DNA of 64,000 nt from Thamnaconus septentrionalis (lineage: Eukaryota; Chordata; Actinopteri; Tetraodontiformes; Monacanthidae): positions 19,602,273 through 19,666,272 of the forward strand of contig CM020510.1 of the NCBI GenBank assembly GCA_009823395.1, given 5' to 3'. The notes under the pieces are model-generated. The model worked only from the letters and a program-made list of their open reading frames with translations, had not been told where the DNA came from and did not search any database. Below are positions 26,600-39,497 of this stretch, in pieces. Both the position numbers and the translations under genes were made by a program. How positions within the stretch are numbered: position 1 is the first letter of the stretch; every line of letters starts with the position of its first letter.

Positions 26600-26690
26600 T
26601 GGTAGTAATTTTGTACTGCCTCGAGGGCCAAATATAGTTACATTGTGGGCCAAATTTGGCCCGCGGGCCAGAGTTTGACACATGTGCTGT
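26600..26690. mobile_element. Fragment of a common vertebrate DNA-transposon repeat
   Basis: The block GGCCAAATTTGGCCCGCGGGCCAGAGTTTGACACATGTG matches in style the GGCCCGCGGGCCAGAGTTTGACAC end found dispersed in many vertebrate genomes. Only one end is clear. The family assignment is from memory of the motif. Confidence 0.45.
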
Positions 26691-27299
26691 CAATACTCAT
26701 GCATCAACGTGGCTGCAAACCGTTTGCTTGCGATTGTCCGGCATTGTGTGTAATACCTACGTGTAAGGCAAAGCAAACGTGATTTGATTTAATTTTTAAA
26801 TAATGATGTGTTTTGTAGTTAGATATGGTTAGTTAAATTAGTACTATTCGTCCTGTTTGCCAATCTTTAAGGTTTAAGCTTTAAGGTTTGTGATTCTGCA
26901 AGTATTCGTATGGGCTCGATTTTTTTAGTTTTATTTTTTTTTAATAACTCATCAAATACACCTGTTCAATGCAACTTAAGCCTTACAATTTTGTAATTTC
27001 TTGGAATATGTTTTCTAGCACAATATAACGAATAAAGGACAAAATATGTAAATTCCGACGCAAGTTTCACTGATAAGCAGACGACTCCAATTTTTGACAT
27101 CCTCCGATGTGCATATCCAGATCATACTGACATCTAGTGGTCAAACACTTTATATCCTTTCCCATTCTTCCAACCTTATATCAGCCCAGTTTTCTTTGCG
27201 CTTTAAATCTATTCCACTCTTGCTATAAAATGTATATTTTATGTTTTTATATTCCTATGCAAACCTGAGAAAGTAAAAGAAAGTAAAACAGCACAACTA

Positions 27300-30100
27300 A
27301 TTCTTCTGTGGCTTTATTTTCCACTATGATGCATTAGACAGACAGACACATGGAGTGACATTATCATTAATAAACAAACACTTCCGGTTTGTTTAAGAAG
27401 CAACAGTTTTATTTTTAGCTGTGACACAGGGGGAAAAAAACAAGTCGCCTCCTCAGAGTCTAAATGTTTACCTACTTTAAAGTGCAGAATTGTTTTTCAC
27501 AGCTTGTGTAAAAAATAATTAAATAAGACAAGAAAGGTAAATGAAATAGTAAAATATCAAAACGGACAATGGAAATCTGGAAAATATTAAACACAAGATA
27601 AGAACAAGATGGAATCTCATACAACAAAGTGTCAGCGATGATACTCAATCTAACTTGAATCAGGCTTGCACTTATGATTCACACCAAAAAGGAAATCAGT
27701 TCACGTTTTTGGAGTCGTTGGCAAGGCTAGCTTACAACAAAGGCACAGCATTGTTCAGAGGTAACGATCCTTTGCGAAGAAGTGCTGCGGAAACATTCTC
27801 ATTGATCAACCCTTCTGCACAGGCACGCAAAACATGCTCGACATGGGTCAGAGATGGACGCAAAGCTGTTTTTGCACAGGGTGAACACATCAACCAGGAG
27901 AGCTCTGTTCGACACAGTTTGTAGCCTACACAGAGAAAAAGGGTACCATGCTTTTTGAGCCTCAGACGCAAAGGCTTGTTTTTTGTTTTTGTTTTTTTGC
28001 GCTAAGCTGCGGGATGAACTGAATCGTGAAGTCAGTTCCAGTAAAGTACGGCCCTGAGCCAAAACAGTGTCATGAGGAGGTGAGACAAGCAAGTGTTAGT
28101 GCTCTATTATCTGACAGATTAGCAGTGGTTGTAGCCTCGCGCGTGAAAGCCAGCAGTTAGAAACAACAACATTGTTCACAAAGGACCAGTCTGTAGGCAG
28201 CATGCAGAGCTGAGGCATCGCACCCGCCTGAGAGCAACAACTAGCAAGACAACCGCACATGACAGTACTTGAAATTTTGGAGCCTTCTAACAAAGGCATG
28301 ACATCTCAGTATCTTCAAAAATGTCATCGGAAATTCAGTTTAAAAGCATTTACAAGTAGTTCAAAATTTAATTTACTCATCTGAAACTTCACTAATCTTC
28401 ATGTGGTCTGCTTCTGCTGTCAAGTGGATGCATAACCCAGATCCCATTTTACAGTTGAAAGGCTCCATCAGTGTCTTGCATTCATATTTCAACCTGAACT
28501 GACATGATTATTTTTTTCCCTTACCACAAGTTAGCCCAAGAGAGGAAATCAAATAACATGGCTTCAATCAGCCATTTTGGTTTGATAGTGCAAATTAAAG
28601 TACTCAAATCTATACAAAAAGATTTCAGTGGTAATATATAAAAAACAGATGCTGTTCCCATTTCCTTTTAGCTGGGCTGTCTCCTGCCGACCTTCCAGTT
28701 TTTGCTTTCGTGTTTATAAAGGCAAAATATCGAGACAAAATAGCTCAGTTCAAAAGATAAACAGATCGAGCTAGGAAATCATGCAGCTTTAAAAAAAAAA
28801 AAACAAAAAAAACAACAGAGAAACGAGATAGACAGCCATAAAAATGCATGTTAGAAGGTGCAAGAGAGAAACTTGACAAGTAGGAGAGATTATTTCTGAG
28901 GGGTGCCCACATTTACGTGACGCACAGAGACAGGAGTAAGGACAGAGATGCACACAGGATGATATTTACAGTGGGTGTACGTGCTGTGCGGAGCAGAGGA
29001 CAGACGGACAGACGGACAGAGCTGACAAAATGCGGTGAGGAGCTGCAAATGCTGCTCTGAAATGCAGACGACGGTACTGTACTGTACTGTACTGTGAATG
29101 GGATGTGATTTATTTCTTTAAATAGCAGATTTATTGCCCTGTTGATTCCCACGGAACTACTAAGGTGTGGCGTTTAAGTTCAGCAGCTTCAATGTGATGA
29201 GAAAAAAAAAACCAAACACCTCTGTGGGGGACATGGGGGAATAAACTCCATCACGACCAATCAGATGTTGAGGGATATCTCCACCATGAAGGGAAAGAAG
29301 AATCAAACCAGAGATGAGTGGTACTTTTTAGAGATAAAATGCATCTTTTCTACACCCCAAATTTCCACAGTATCAAGATGAGAGAATACAAAAAAAAATA
29401 AAAAAATAACCCCACACACAATAAAGCTTCTGGCTGTGCCTCATTACCTGCTGTCAAACTTTAACTCCTTAATTTCACCTGGTCGGCCAATAAAAATATG
29501 GCAATGTAGCATACGTATATAAAATATGTCTTTACATTTACAATATTTAAAACATTTACAATGTCGGCAGCCTATGTACAGTGTCAAACACGTCTGAATG
29601 TATAGGATGACTTCAGTATGAATGGGATGCGCGTACCAAATGTCTAGTCCTAGGTTAGGTCAGTGCTACTGGGGGAGGACTAGTGGGAAGGAGCTCTGTA
29701 CACATTCAGGTCCACTAGTTTTGGGTTTGCCGCACAGACACTATGGAATTGAAACAACAACTGAAACTCCAGCTTGCGGCGGCCCCTCTCCCCTTCAATA
29801 AGCTCAGGTGTGACATCCACACTCACACTGAAACGCCTGCAAACACAAAACCGCACAATGTTTTCTGCAGAGAACCAAACGCACGGAGGCTGAAGGTCAG
29901 ATTTTTTTTTTTTTTTTGCACTACTTTTGCACACGAGAGCGGATAGAGTGAGCGTCTTGAATGGAATGAGAGCTGCTGTTCAAATCTACATGACTTCAGA
30001 GTTATGCCGTGATTTTGGAGTCTAGTCTGATTGCATATGACGTCCACCTCAGGTAGTGGGTGCAGCAGAATCTCGCAACTTAAGACAAAGTCTCTTTAAG

Positions 30101-30144
<44 letters not shown>

Positions 30145-30332
30145 TGTGTGTGCGCAGTCCAAACAGGATGCTTTCTTCCCCCTGAGTCTTCCTCCCGTTC
30201 AGGCCGAGGCAGCCTTTGCCCGTAGCTTCAGACAGGGGAAGGGGAGGTCGCCACCTCCAACCACTGCAGCTCCTGACGCTCCATCACTGGGGCCTGAATC
30301 GAACGACGCCTCCCGCCGCCTCGCACCTGGAC
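27300..30332 (-). other. limk1: Probable limk1 3' UTR and 3' flank
   Basis: This interval follows the limk1 stop codon (30,335-30,333). It contains no recognised exon and few repeats apart from the GT run at 30,103-30,151 and CTG/AC tracts. Several minus-strand AATAAA hexamers exist (for example plus-strand TTTATT at 27,313-27,318, and others near 29,108 and 29,131), so the poly(A) site cannot be fixed from sequence alone. Confidence 0.35.
30103..30151. repeat. (TG)n microsatellite in presumed limk1 3' UTR
   Basis: A GT run with one A interruption, about 180 bp past the limk1 stop codon in the direction of transcription. Confidence 0.95.
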
Positions 30333-30501
30333 CTACTCCGGCTGCTCGGGGTGGGTGTGCAGGCCGTTGCCCAGGCGCGTGCTACTGTGGTTCTGCCAGA
30401 AGGCCTTGTGCAGCCCGTCCAGCTCGGACACCAGGGGCAGGCCGATGTCCAAGTGCATCTTCAGGTTCTCCAGCCACTCCCTCAGCTTTGAGAACGCGGG
30501 C
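30333..30501 (-). CDS. limk1: limk1 last coding exon (kinase C-lobe end and C-terminus)
   Basis: The frame completes the R codon split with the exon at 31,758-31,915 and reads PAFSKLREWLENLKMHLD, then a tail ending HTHPEQPE and a TAG stop at 30,335-30,333. In human LIMK1 the equivalent stretch also ends in a Pro/Glu/Asp tail of similar length, so the stop is native and not a truncation. The acceptor is CTGCAG. These are residues 566-621 of the visible polypeptide, counting from the first Cys codon of the exon at 51,635-51,773. Confidence 0.95.
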
Positions 30502-30683
30502 CTGCAGGTGGAGAAATCGGACAGGGTCTGTGTGAGCGGCGCATGCGTGGGTAACCAGGTATTGTCAAGTGTTATCACGGCTGTACTGTGTGAAAGTTTT
30601 CGTCGCATTTGCAAATAAAAATCATCCTGTGCAAAGAGAAATACTGTATGTATCCACTCGCACATGTGCGAATGAGTTGCGCA

Positions 30684-30760
30684 GATTAGATTAGATTAGA
30701 TTAGATTAGATTAGATTGAACTTCATTGATCCCAAATTGGGAAACTACACTGTTGCAGCA
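30684..30760 (-). repeat. (GATTA)n tract with LINE-like end
   Basis: About seven GATTA units (30,684-30,717) are followed by GAACTTCATTGATCCCAAATTGGG. This resembles the terminal part of common fish LINE copies (TTCAACTTTATTGATCCCC type). It lies in the last limk1 intron. Confidence 0.6.
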
Positions 30761-30890
30761 GTCAAAAACCAATAGTACCATTCATGACCTTGTTTTTTTG
30801 TCTTGTCACTTGCAGGTAGCAGTGGGAGTGGCTTGGGTCGTCAGGGAAGTTGCTGCACCTGAGCTCAGGGAGCTTTTCAAAGCTCTGGCT

Positions 30891-30893
<3 letters not shown>

Positions 30894-30923
<30 letters not shown>
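30894..30923. repeat. (CT)n microsatellite
   Basis: A pure CT run in the last limk1 intron. Confidence 0.95.
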
Positions 30924-30928
<5 letters not shown>

Positions 30929-31757
30929 CCGGCCTGATGCAGCACTTTGGTTTGGGTTTAGCTGGAGGTTTTACACCTTGCGATATCACACATGCACTCA
31001 TTTACACTACTGACTTTGCTGATTACAAACCTCATGTTGACTTAAGTTCCTTTTTGGTGTTAGTTTAGTAAAATAAAAATATTTAAATTGGCTTTCCTTG
31101 TGTTGCGTCTCCCTTATTGTCATGGCCGTTGCAAGCTGGTTCGTGACAATCCCAAGTAAACTATCTAAGAACTACATTTCCTGGTTCAAATTAATTTCAC
31201 AATCAACAACAACATGTTAACTAACTCTCCACCTGGTTGTGCAATTAAAATTTTCCTTGTGCTACTAAAATATTTAACTTGCTCGCACTAGTGCTACCAC
31301 TTAAAAGAGTGAGCGTCCAGCCCTGGTTACTATGGTGGCATTTTCACCGCTGAAGCAGCACGGACAGATTTCCACTGTGAAATTGTGCTTGGCCATTTCG
31401 CCGACCTCCAATAAAAACGCTGGTCTTGAAGTTATTTTTTCACCAATCGGCAGTTGGTTGTGACAAAACCGAGAGGCAGCTGCCGGGAGCTGCCCTTCAA
31501 AGCCGCAGCGGGAGGCGAAGGTGAAAACAACAAGCGAGCGCAGGCCTCGCTGCTGCTTAGAGAGCAGTGCACGGATGCTGCCCCTCTTAAACTTAAGGCT
31601 TAAATTTGCCAGTCACCTTCCAAAGTCTTCCTCGACCTTTTAAAATGCTTTCTGCAGGCTCTTTACCACATAAATATATGATGACATTCGAAGGATTAAT
31701 GTTCCACTTTGCATGCCACGTTCACTTAATATCAATCACACACAAAACTTCACCGAC

Positions 31758-31915
31758 CTCTTGTCAGCGTCAAGGTCGCAGCACACGGCGGCCATGGGGA
31801 AGAAGGCGGTGGGGCAGTTGGGAGGACAATAATGCTCCAGGAAACCAGACACGTTCAGTCCAAAGTCCATGGCTCTGGGGAGGTAGTCTGGGTCTGCGTT
31901 CACCCTGCCAATTAT
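31758..31915 (-). CDS. limk1: limk1 kinase exon (C-lobe, [14 protein letters not shown])
   Basis: It encodes [20 protein letters not shown], then a conserved stretch with [12 protein letters not shown] and [11 protein letters not shown]. These are hallmark LIMK1 C-lobe sequences (human LIMK1 has [20 protein letters not shown]). The acceptor is ATCCAG and the donor is GTCGGT, slightly off consensus. The exon ends two bases into an Arg codon. Residues 514-566 of the visible polypeptide. Confidence 0.96.
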
Positions 31916-32540
31916 CTGGATGACAGCAAAGAGAGCAAGCGCAAAAACAAGTTAAAGATAGAGCTGTCAGAGGCGAGGGGATCCCATGCCAGCATGCTGA
32001 AAACCAGAAATCCCTCCAAACTCAAGCCGATCCTTCCCAGCGAACCGCAACTGCCGTCTGCCTGCGTGTCGGCGGCCACATGAAGACAACTTTGCCTTTC
32101 GGTCCTCTCTAATCACTGCGACGTTCTCCGGCTAATCGTGTCCATCTGGGGGAGTCGTATTCTTAGCGTCTGAACGTAACTGCTAAGACCCAATTACATG
32201 GATAGTGTGTGGCATGGCCCGGAGCTCACCACACTCGGCGGCGGGTTTCATCCACAAGACCAGTCTGACTCCTCTGAGGCTCGCTGGCATTTTTTTTTCT
32301 TGTTTAATATTTTTTTTTCTATGTGTTGTTAAAATTGAGGCGATCGGTGGACAGCAGAGGAACATGAATACTAACGTGTTTTTAAACAAGGGCTGAACAT
32401 GGATTTCACTGACGAAAAGCATTCCAACATAATGTGACAAGAAAAGCAAATTATATTATATTTGACGTCCAAGAACAAAAACATGCATTCCTCATTAAAA
32501 AATGATTGGCTTTAAATAGTGCGAGCTGAAGGTCACCCAC

Positions 32541-32596
32541 CTCGCAGAGCATGATGCCAAAGGAGAAGATGTCCACTCTCTCGTCGTAGCTCTTTC
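32541..32596 (-). CDS. limk1: limk1 kinase exon (KSYDERVDIFSFGIMLCE)
   Basis: A 56-base exon with acceptor TTCTAG and donor GTGGGT. It reads (G)KSYDERVDIFSFGIMLCE. This is subdomain IX, where the conserved Asp of VDIFSFG holds the catalytic loop. Residues 495-513. Confidence 0.95.
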
Positions 32597-33024
32597 CTAG
32601 AAGGTGTTAACAACAACATTAGTCTGATGTGCTCTCAAAGGAAATGCTAGTCTCAATTCAAAGTCATCCATAGACTACACTACACTATTAAACACTTTAA
32701 ATTACATAGAATCTACCCATCAGTTTCTCCACTGTGCGATCGATACAGGGGTGCAGAGGGTTTTCTATCGCATCTTTTCTGGTAATGTCCTCTACAGTTG
32801 TGAGTTAGACATTGTCCCTGAGCCAAAGCTGGCTCTGTTTGGGTGCTCAGAGTCACTTTTTCGTGTCCGGCAGTATTTTTTCCGATTTTTTTTTCCTTTC
32901 TTTCTTTTTATTTTATGATTGTTTTTAGTTTCTTGTTCATTGTGTTGCATAAAACTAAATCTGAAAATCTCAAAACAAAATATTGAAAATGGTAGTCAAA
33001 TTAATCAGTTAATCCTCAAAATCA

Positions 33025-33312
<288 letters not shown>

Positions 33313-33586
33313 TCACGTTTGACTTCTTCGGAAAAGTCTCAAAGTGTCTTTCTGTGAGACACTTCCGACAGAGCTGACGCTGTGCACAATGGTGTCGCTG
33401 TGCGAGGATTCACGCTCCTGCTGCCAGTTTCATTTTTCAAGGAGGCTTCGCTCGTCACAGCCGCCGTCAAACAAAAGTCTCGATTGTTGAGCTGTCACAG
33501 AAGCTCAGCAGATGACAGACGCACTGCGTTACCCCCCCGCTCCCCAAACAGAACAGGTGAGTTCACAGGAATGCACCAGCTCTTAC

Positions 33587-33652
33587 CTCTCGCACTAGAC
33601 AGTTGTGTGAGTTCAGGTCCCGGTGGATTATGTTCATGGAGTGCAGGTACGT
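33587..33652 (-). CDS. limk1: limk1 kinase exon (catalytic loop HRDLNSHN)
   Basis: A 66-base exon reading [20 protein letters not shown] then [10 protein letters not shown] is the catalytic loop with the LIMK-type Asn where many kinases have Lys. The Asp is the catalytic base. Acceptor CACAG, donor GTAAGA. Residues 417-438. Confidence 0.97.
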
Positions 33653-33776
33653 CTGTGTGACAGGAATAGGGATTAAAACAGAGAATAGGTGACTACAGTG
33701 CTGTGGAAAACCTTCTTATTAACGTGAGCAGTCCTGCCTTGTTTCACCACAAGTGACTTCTGTTTAAAGCAAGATA

Positions 33777-33823
33777 AGCCCAGTAATGAATGTCATGTCA
33801 TGCATGACATTCATTACTGGGCT
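33777..33823. repeat. Perfect 21-bp inverted repeat with 5-base loop
   Basis: The arms 33,777-33,797 and 33,803-33,823 are exact reverse complements, beginning AGCCCAGTAATGAATG on the left. The loop is TCATG. It lies in a limk1 intron next to an AAT repeat. No family is recognised. Confidence 0.9.
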
Positions 33824-33925
33824 CCAAACGGAGGGAAGAACAAAGAATGTTGTTTTTACCAGAGAGAGGTGAACGGATGATTTGCAAGAATTATTATTAG
33901 TGCTATAGAAAGTGTCTTTATTTTC

Positions 33926-33984
<59 letters not shown>

Positions 33985-34019
33985 TATTATTATTATTATT
34001 GTTATTATTATTATTATTG
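33926..34019. repeat. (AAT)n/(TTA)n microsatellite
   Basis: AAT units (about 33,926-33,983) switch to TTA units on the same strand (33,984-34,018), forming a large imperfect palindrome, followed by GTA units. It explains two poly-Asn/Tyr and poly-Ile frames on the minus strand. Confidence 0.95.
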
Positions 34020-34159
34020 GTAGTAGTAGTAGTTGTCGTAATAGTAGTAGTAGAAATAATAATCTTGTAATGCACCAAAACAGCCACCAGAGGGAGATAG
34101 TGAGTACACTGTTTAACAACAAGAACGGGCTAAATTCAGCTTTGATTCTTTCAACTTAC

Positions 34160-34464
<305 letters not shown>

Positions 34465-35723
34465 TTATCGCATTTGTGAATGGATTCTGCTCACTCAGTT
34501 GTTGTGGCCAAACCCAAAATTCAAACCAAAATTCACACACAAAATTCAAAATCAGCTGCAACAGTCCTCTAGGTGGAAAGGCCATAGCAGCTACTTTCAT
34601 CTCCAAAATGATCATTATTGCTGAGGTTGTTATTAGGCAGGTTAAAAGGCAGGTTATTGCTGACTGTACTTCTGTATTAGTGACTTTGTGTGATTCTAAA
34701 CATTTAAAAACACGGCGTTACAATGTGTGTCAAAACAGTTGGCAAACGTCTTTGGTAACATGCGCAGTGAGAATTAGAGGCTGGATGTGTGAGCTGGGCC
34801 ACCTACAAAGCACCAACCGGAACCATAAACTGGCTCACTGGGCTTGAGGTGGGTTTTATAGCCACACTTTATGCACCTCAATTACAAAGTAAGAACTCAG
34901 AGTGACTGTTAGTTCCCCATAACATTATCACCACAACCAGATGGAAGCAGTTTGCAGGCAGGGGGCCTCTAAACAGGACGGCAGGTTTGAGGATGCTGGA
35001 CAGTGGGAGTGATTCTGTCTGAGGGTAAATATCTGCAGCTAGTTATCATTTATACGTTTGACTTAACAAACACCTGGAAATGCAATTTCCTACAAGTTAC
35101 AACCTTTAATCACGGCTGCGAAGATGCTAGTTCATCACGGTTAATTTTCAACGATAATGTAGTGGATTTTTTTTTTTTAATCATGCTCGGAAATGTCTGC
35201 AGCAGGTACAATTTCTCAAAAGTAATTACAAGATAAGGGACTAAAGACTGCGTTTCTCTACTGCACAGGTTATCCTCAGGGTAACAGGAAGTCATGAACT
35301 CTCTTTGAGAAAGGTGAGTCTGAGCTCCCTCATCTGTTCTACTGATTCAGATGAATGAAGCTAAGCTAGAGATCAAGCTTTGCAAAGGGAATGAAATATT
35401 AACTTCCATTTCAGGTATTTCTGTCTTTTGCTTTCATTTTGTCCCCACATAACAATACTTTTCTTCTTTCCTACGGTGCCCTACTTTCACTCAGAAGAGC
35501 TGCTAATTTTAACCAGCATCAAGAATCCAGAATCTACACGTGGGTGTAAGACCATGTGACTAAAATGGTGTTTTAATTAAAAGGAAACAATCTTCCAGAA
35601 CTTGGAACATAATTACAACATTTCATTAAACCAGTTCTGCACTTAATAAGGTTACTGGACTCTCTAGGACAGGCAAATATTGCAACAGTGAAATAAAGGA
35701 CTAATTAGACTCTGATCATTTTA

Positions 35724-35843
<120 letters not shown>

Positions 35844-36072
35844 TCAGACAGAGACATACGGTTGTTCATCATTCATTCATTTTCACTTGTTTGTCACGCT
35901 CTCCAGACAACGTTGCTGCAAAATCTTCAACACCCGCAGTCCCACATTTCTCCTGCCACTATGGTGCCACCTATTGGGCTATACAGGTACAACGTCATTG
36001 GCTGAAGAAAAGAGTGGGTCATTTCTGCATGCACAGATTAGCATAGGTAGCATATTATGAAGTGCATCCTAC

Positions 36073-36259
36073 CTTGATGGCCTGTCCGAAGCAGCCCTTC
36101 CCCAGCACCTCTCCGTGGATGAGGTCAGACGGGCGGAAGATTCGATGCGTGCGATTGGACACGACGCGGAGCGACTGTGAGCGATTGATGTCCTTCCTCT
36201 GGGAAACCGGGGACGCGGCATTGCTGGAGCACGGCGACTTGTCAATGCTGTAGCTCCGC
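36073..36259 (-). CDS. limk1: limk1 exon: linker end and kinase P-loop
   Basis: It begins [17 protein letters not shown], continues [15 protein letters not shown] and [20 protein letters not shown], then AIK. The Ser/Pro-rich linker matches the RSCSIDRSP...SQRKD linker of human LIMK1. GKGCFGQA is the glycine-rich ATP loop. The acceptor is CTCAAG, the donor GTAGGA. Residues 261-323, the first residue being split with the exon at 36,962-37,173. Confidence 0.97.
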
Positions 36260-36308
36260 CTTGAGAGTGACATGGAAGACGGTGAGGAGGCAGAAGAGAT
36301 GTCAGGAC

Positions 36309-36868
36309 CAGGATTGTTGGGATTACTCCATACAAGTAGTCCAACTACTGATTACGCCTTCAAAAGTAATCTAATTACTTCTTTAACTACTTCGTTTCAT
36401 AAGTAATCAATCACTAATTACTTTGGTTAAAAAAAAGGATAAAGTAACAGCTGAGAGCGTCTTGTTTCTTGCACATAACGTACAACCAACCACAATATTC
36501 TTTCATTTAGAGGAGATGAACTCAAATTGATGTTTGTATTTCCAGCTGCAAACGCAGTTGCTGTTTTTTTCTTTTGCCACCGCTGCCATGCTTGTTTTGG
36601 TGCGTCGTCGCATATCAATGACGTTGGATGCACGGCTGCATCATCAATCTGCAACATCGTTGTTTTTGGCTGTTTTTCTAAATTCAGACATTTTGTGGAT
36701 AATAAGATTTTTTAGCTTGCAAAATATTTCAGAAAAGTAATGGAATCGTTAGTTGATGAAGTAACTATGATATAATTATCAGTTTTGCCTGAATAATCCT
36801 GCTACTAAAAAAGTAGTTTAATTACAGTAGAGGATTACTTAGATTAAATAGATTTCTCGCCAACACTG
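36309..36868. mobile_element. hAT-type MITE with perfect 8-bp target duplication
   Basis: The element begins CAGGATTGTTGG and ends CCAACACTG, which are inverted matches of the CAGTGTTGG type. It is flanked on both sides by GTCAGGAC (36,301-36,308 and 36,869-36,876), an exact 8-bp duplication as made by hAT transposases. The interior is rich in AATTACTT/AAGTAATC motifs and has no transposase frame. It lies in a limk1 intron. Confidence 0.88.
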
Positions 36869-36961
36869 GTCAGGACAGGTTTGACAGTAAGTGCTAACTG
36901 CATAGCCTATTCTGCAAGACGCTACAGTGAGCGAGTGTCATGGCTTCTGTGCGTCTCTCAC

Positions 36962-37173
36962 GTGATGATGCGGGACTTCAGGCTGCTGAGGCCAGAGTTG
37001 GGTGGCTGGGTGATGGGCAGGACAGGGCTGGGGCCTTCTGAGGGCACGTCAGGTGGGGAGCCGTCCACCTGCTCCTCAACCTCAGTAGAAGCTCCTCCCT
37101 GACCCTGAACGTGGGGGTCGTGCTCGATGGTGAGCTGCAGCAGTCGGCTGGTCTCCTGGATCAGCAGGTCGAT
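36962..37173 (-). CDS. limk1: limk1 exon: PDZ end and acidic/Ser-Pro linker
   Basis: It encodes IDLLIQETSRLLQLTIEHDP, the last strand of the PDZ domain (human: IDLLIQETSRLLQLTLEHDP). It continues into a low-complexity linker with GGASTEVEEQVDGSPPDVPS and SSLKSRII. The linker differs from the mammalian one, as expected for a disordered segment. Acceptor CTCCAG, donor GTGAGA. Residues 191-260 and part of 261. Confidence 0.95.
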
Positions 37174-37445
37174 CTGGAGGTGAAGGTGATATGAAGATGG
37201 GACCACAATGCAGAGAAATGACATGTATATATATATATTTGTTTTATCATATTCCAAATGATAAATAAATTATTCAGACAATAAATGTGTAAATATAATC
37301 GTTCCTATAATGCAATTATTCTGTTGTGTAGTTTCCCATTCCCATGAAACTATTCATAATAAAAGTCAATTAAAAAGACTTTGAAGAAGGATTAAGGAAA
37401 ACCTGGCAGTATGTCTGCATCTTAGGGAAACAGAGGAGCTGATAC

Positions 37446-37551
37446 CTCGTCCAGAGGGACATGATGGATGGGCGTCCCGTTAATCTCCAGGATCCTGTCT
37501 CCGACATGAATGGAGTTTTTCACATCCGGACTAATGCAATCGGCATCAACC
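37446..37551 (-). CDS. limk1: limk1 exon: PDZ core
   Basis: It reads [20 protein letters not shown] then [25 protein letters not shown] is the conserved PDZ core. In LIMK1 the PDZ region contributes to autoinhibition and carries export signals. Acceptor TCTAG, donor GTATCA. Residues 155-190. Confidence 0.96.
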
Positions 37552-37796
37552 CTAGAGGCGGAAAAAGACAATCAAAAAAAATTCTTCAGAAAAAAAATAC
37601 CTTTCTGCTTGCACCCCATATTCTGTCTGAACGTGATGCTGAGATCTGATAAGGCCTCTTTTCATTTCCATTTGAACAGAGACGTTTTCTGATTTCCTTT
37701 TGTCTATTATTATGCACATTGTCCGTCCCTGCTTTTGTGACATCCCGGACAACGGGAAACATTTACCGACGTAGACGCGCTAAGAGGCGGACTCAC

Positions 37797-38012
37797 TGGG
37801 AGACTCTGACAGTGTGGCCGCTCTCCGGGCTGAAGCCGCCGGTCGGGCTGAGCGGCTGGTCGATGGCCACGGAGAAACCCCGCCCCCTGCGGCCGTTGTT
37901 GCCCTCGGCCAGCGCCGGGATGGACACGAGCGTGACGGTGTGAGGGATGCGGGAGCATGGCGAGTCCGGCAGGGAGACCGGCGTGACGATGGTCTGGTAG
38001 TAACAGTGGCCG
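37797..38012 (-). CDS. limk1: limk1 exon: LIM2 end and PDZ start
   Basis: It opens with the last zinc-binding residues of LIM2 (C)[12 protein letters not shown], then [20 protein letters not shown], a [12 protein letters not shown] stretch and ESGHTVRVS. It matches the HCYYQTVVTPV and [11 protein letters not shown] segments of human LIMK1. Acceptor CCCCAG, donor GTGAGT. Residues 83-155. Confidence 0.96.
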
Positions 38013-38493
38013 CTGGGGACAGAGAGGGCGGGGGAAGGAACAGACAGGACGGTGGAAGTCAGAGGACGAGCAGAGGAAATGGAAGATCCACGTGAGGTTT
38101 CCGGCTTGAACATCACGCGTGCAATCGTGAGGGGGAACGTCACGTGTCGGAAACATTGTGGTATAAATGAGACTATTATTCCTGCGAGCGTGACAAATGC
38201 TGTGTATATCACAATTAAACACTCCGTTTGACCTTTTCACACCACTGCGAGCCTCGCTTCCATCAGGTGAAGCTCCCAGTGTCTCACCGTCGTCTGAAGG
38301 CCGCACAAAGGCTGCTCTGTTTCACTGCATCTCTCTGTAATGCAGTTTGTGTCAAATTGAGCCCTCTATTTTTGGAAGTTAATAGAAGTCACATTAACAG
38401 AAGCCCGGGGCAGCACGGAGCAGAAACAACCTCAGACAGATGTGGATGGTCTTATAAGAAACAGACTACGTCCATTAATACATAAATAAATCT

Positions 38494-38640
38494 ATGTTGG
38501 CCCTGCGATGAACTGGCGACTTGTCCAGGGTGTCACCCTGCCTTCGCCCTAAGACAGCTGGGATAGACTCCAGCAGACCCCCGTGACCCTGAGTAGGAAT
38601 AAGCGGGTATAGAAGATGAATGAATGAATGAATAAATCTA
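38494..38640 (+). mobile_element. L2-type LINE 3' tail, truncated
   Basis: GGCCCTGCGATGAACTGGCG, CAGGGTGTCACCCTGCCTTC, ACAGCTGGGATAGACTCCAG and a GAATGAATGAAT tail. It is the same family as 12,956-13,236, lying antisense in a limk1 intron. Confidence 0.85.
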
Positions 38641-39497
38641 TGTTTATTTACAGAAAGAATGAAAGGATTTAGATCAAAAAGTAACGTGTTGCATTTCCTG
38701 GTTCATATCATGTGCATTGCTCCGAACTGAATGTTACAGGTTATTGAAAAAATATAATCTGAAGTGTATTCAGAGCAGTGTAAACACTTGAGATACTAGA
38801 TAAAACTTTAAGAGGTTCCCACGTGATGAAAAGCGGCGCGACTGACCTAAATTCTTCTGAAAACAAAGATGCTGAAATATATCTCTCTCGTTTAGCATTT
38901 ACCATTTATGTCGCCCAGCCACCACATATACATCGACAATAAATACAACCTAGCACTTGTTTGGTTAAAGCAGTACTTTGAATAGCCCTCCACTCAGGTG
39001 CTCAGCTACGACCATGGAAAGCGGTACAAAAAAAAAAAAAGAGCACACAAACAAGTTCCCCTATGATTAGTACAACTTTTCTTGACTTTTCTTTGCTTCA
39101 CCAGAATTAGCATTACCATGTACCTATCATGTGACTCAAACAGGGGCCAGATAAATAAACTGCTTATGCTCATGCGCTGGCTCGTCAAAACAAAGTTGTA
39201 AAGAGTAATTCGTAATTTCCACCATGTAAGTGGGCCATGGCATCAAGCACGATGCAGGAATTCAAAATTCTACTCACCAAAAGCGCAAATTGGCAAAACT
39301 ACTGTTTGTCCTGTCTGGCTTTAAATACTCACTAGAAATGAAATTTGAACAGATCCGTTTTTCACAATGAGGGGAAATGAGGAAAAAACTCCAAGAACCA
39401 AATATGTGAATGAATAAAGAGCTATAAAATCATCTTTAATAGGACTGGTCCTATGCTGACGGACTTCCTGTGATGCGATGGAAGCAGTGAGGCTCAC

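Noticed and set aside
30056..30535. Plus-strand 159-codon frame
   Set aside because: It starts in a TG repeat and is antisense to the last limk1 exon.
33764..34122. Minus-strand frames with poly-Asn/Tyr or poly-Ile
   Set aside because: Produced by the AAT/TTA microsatellite in a limk1 intron.
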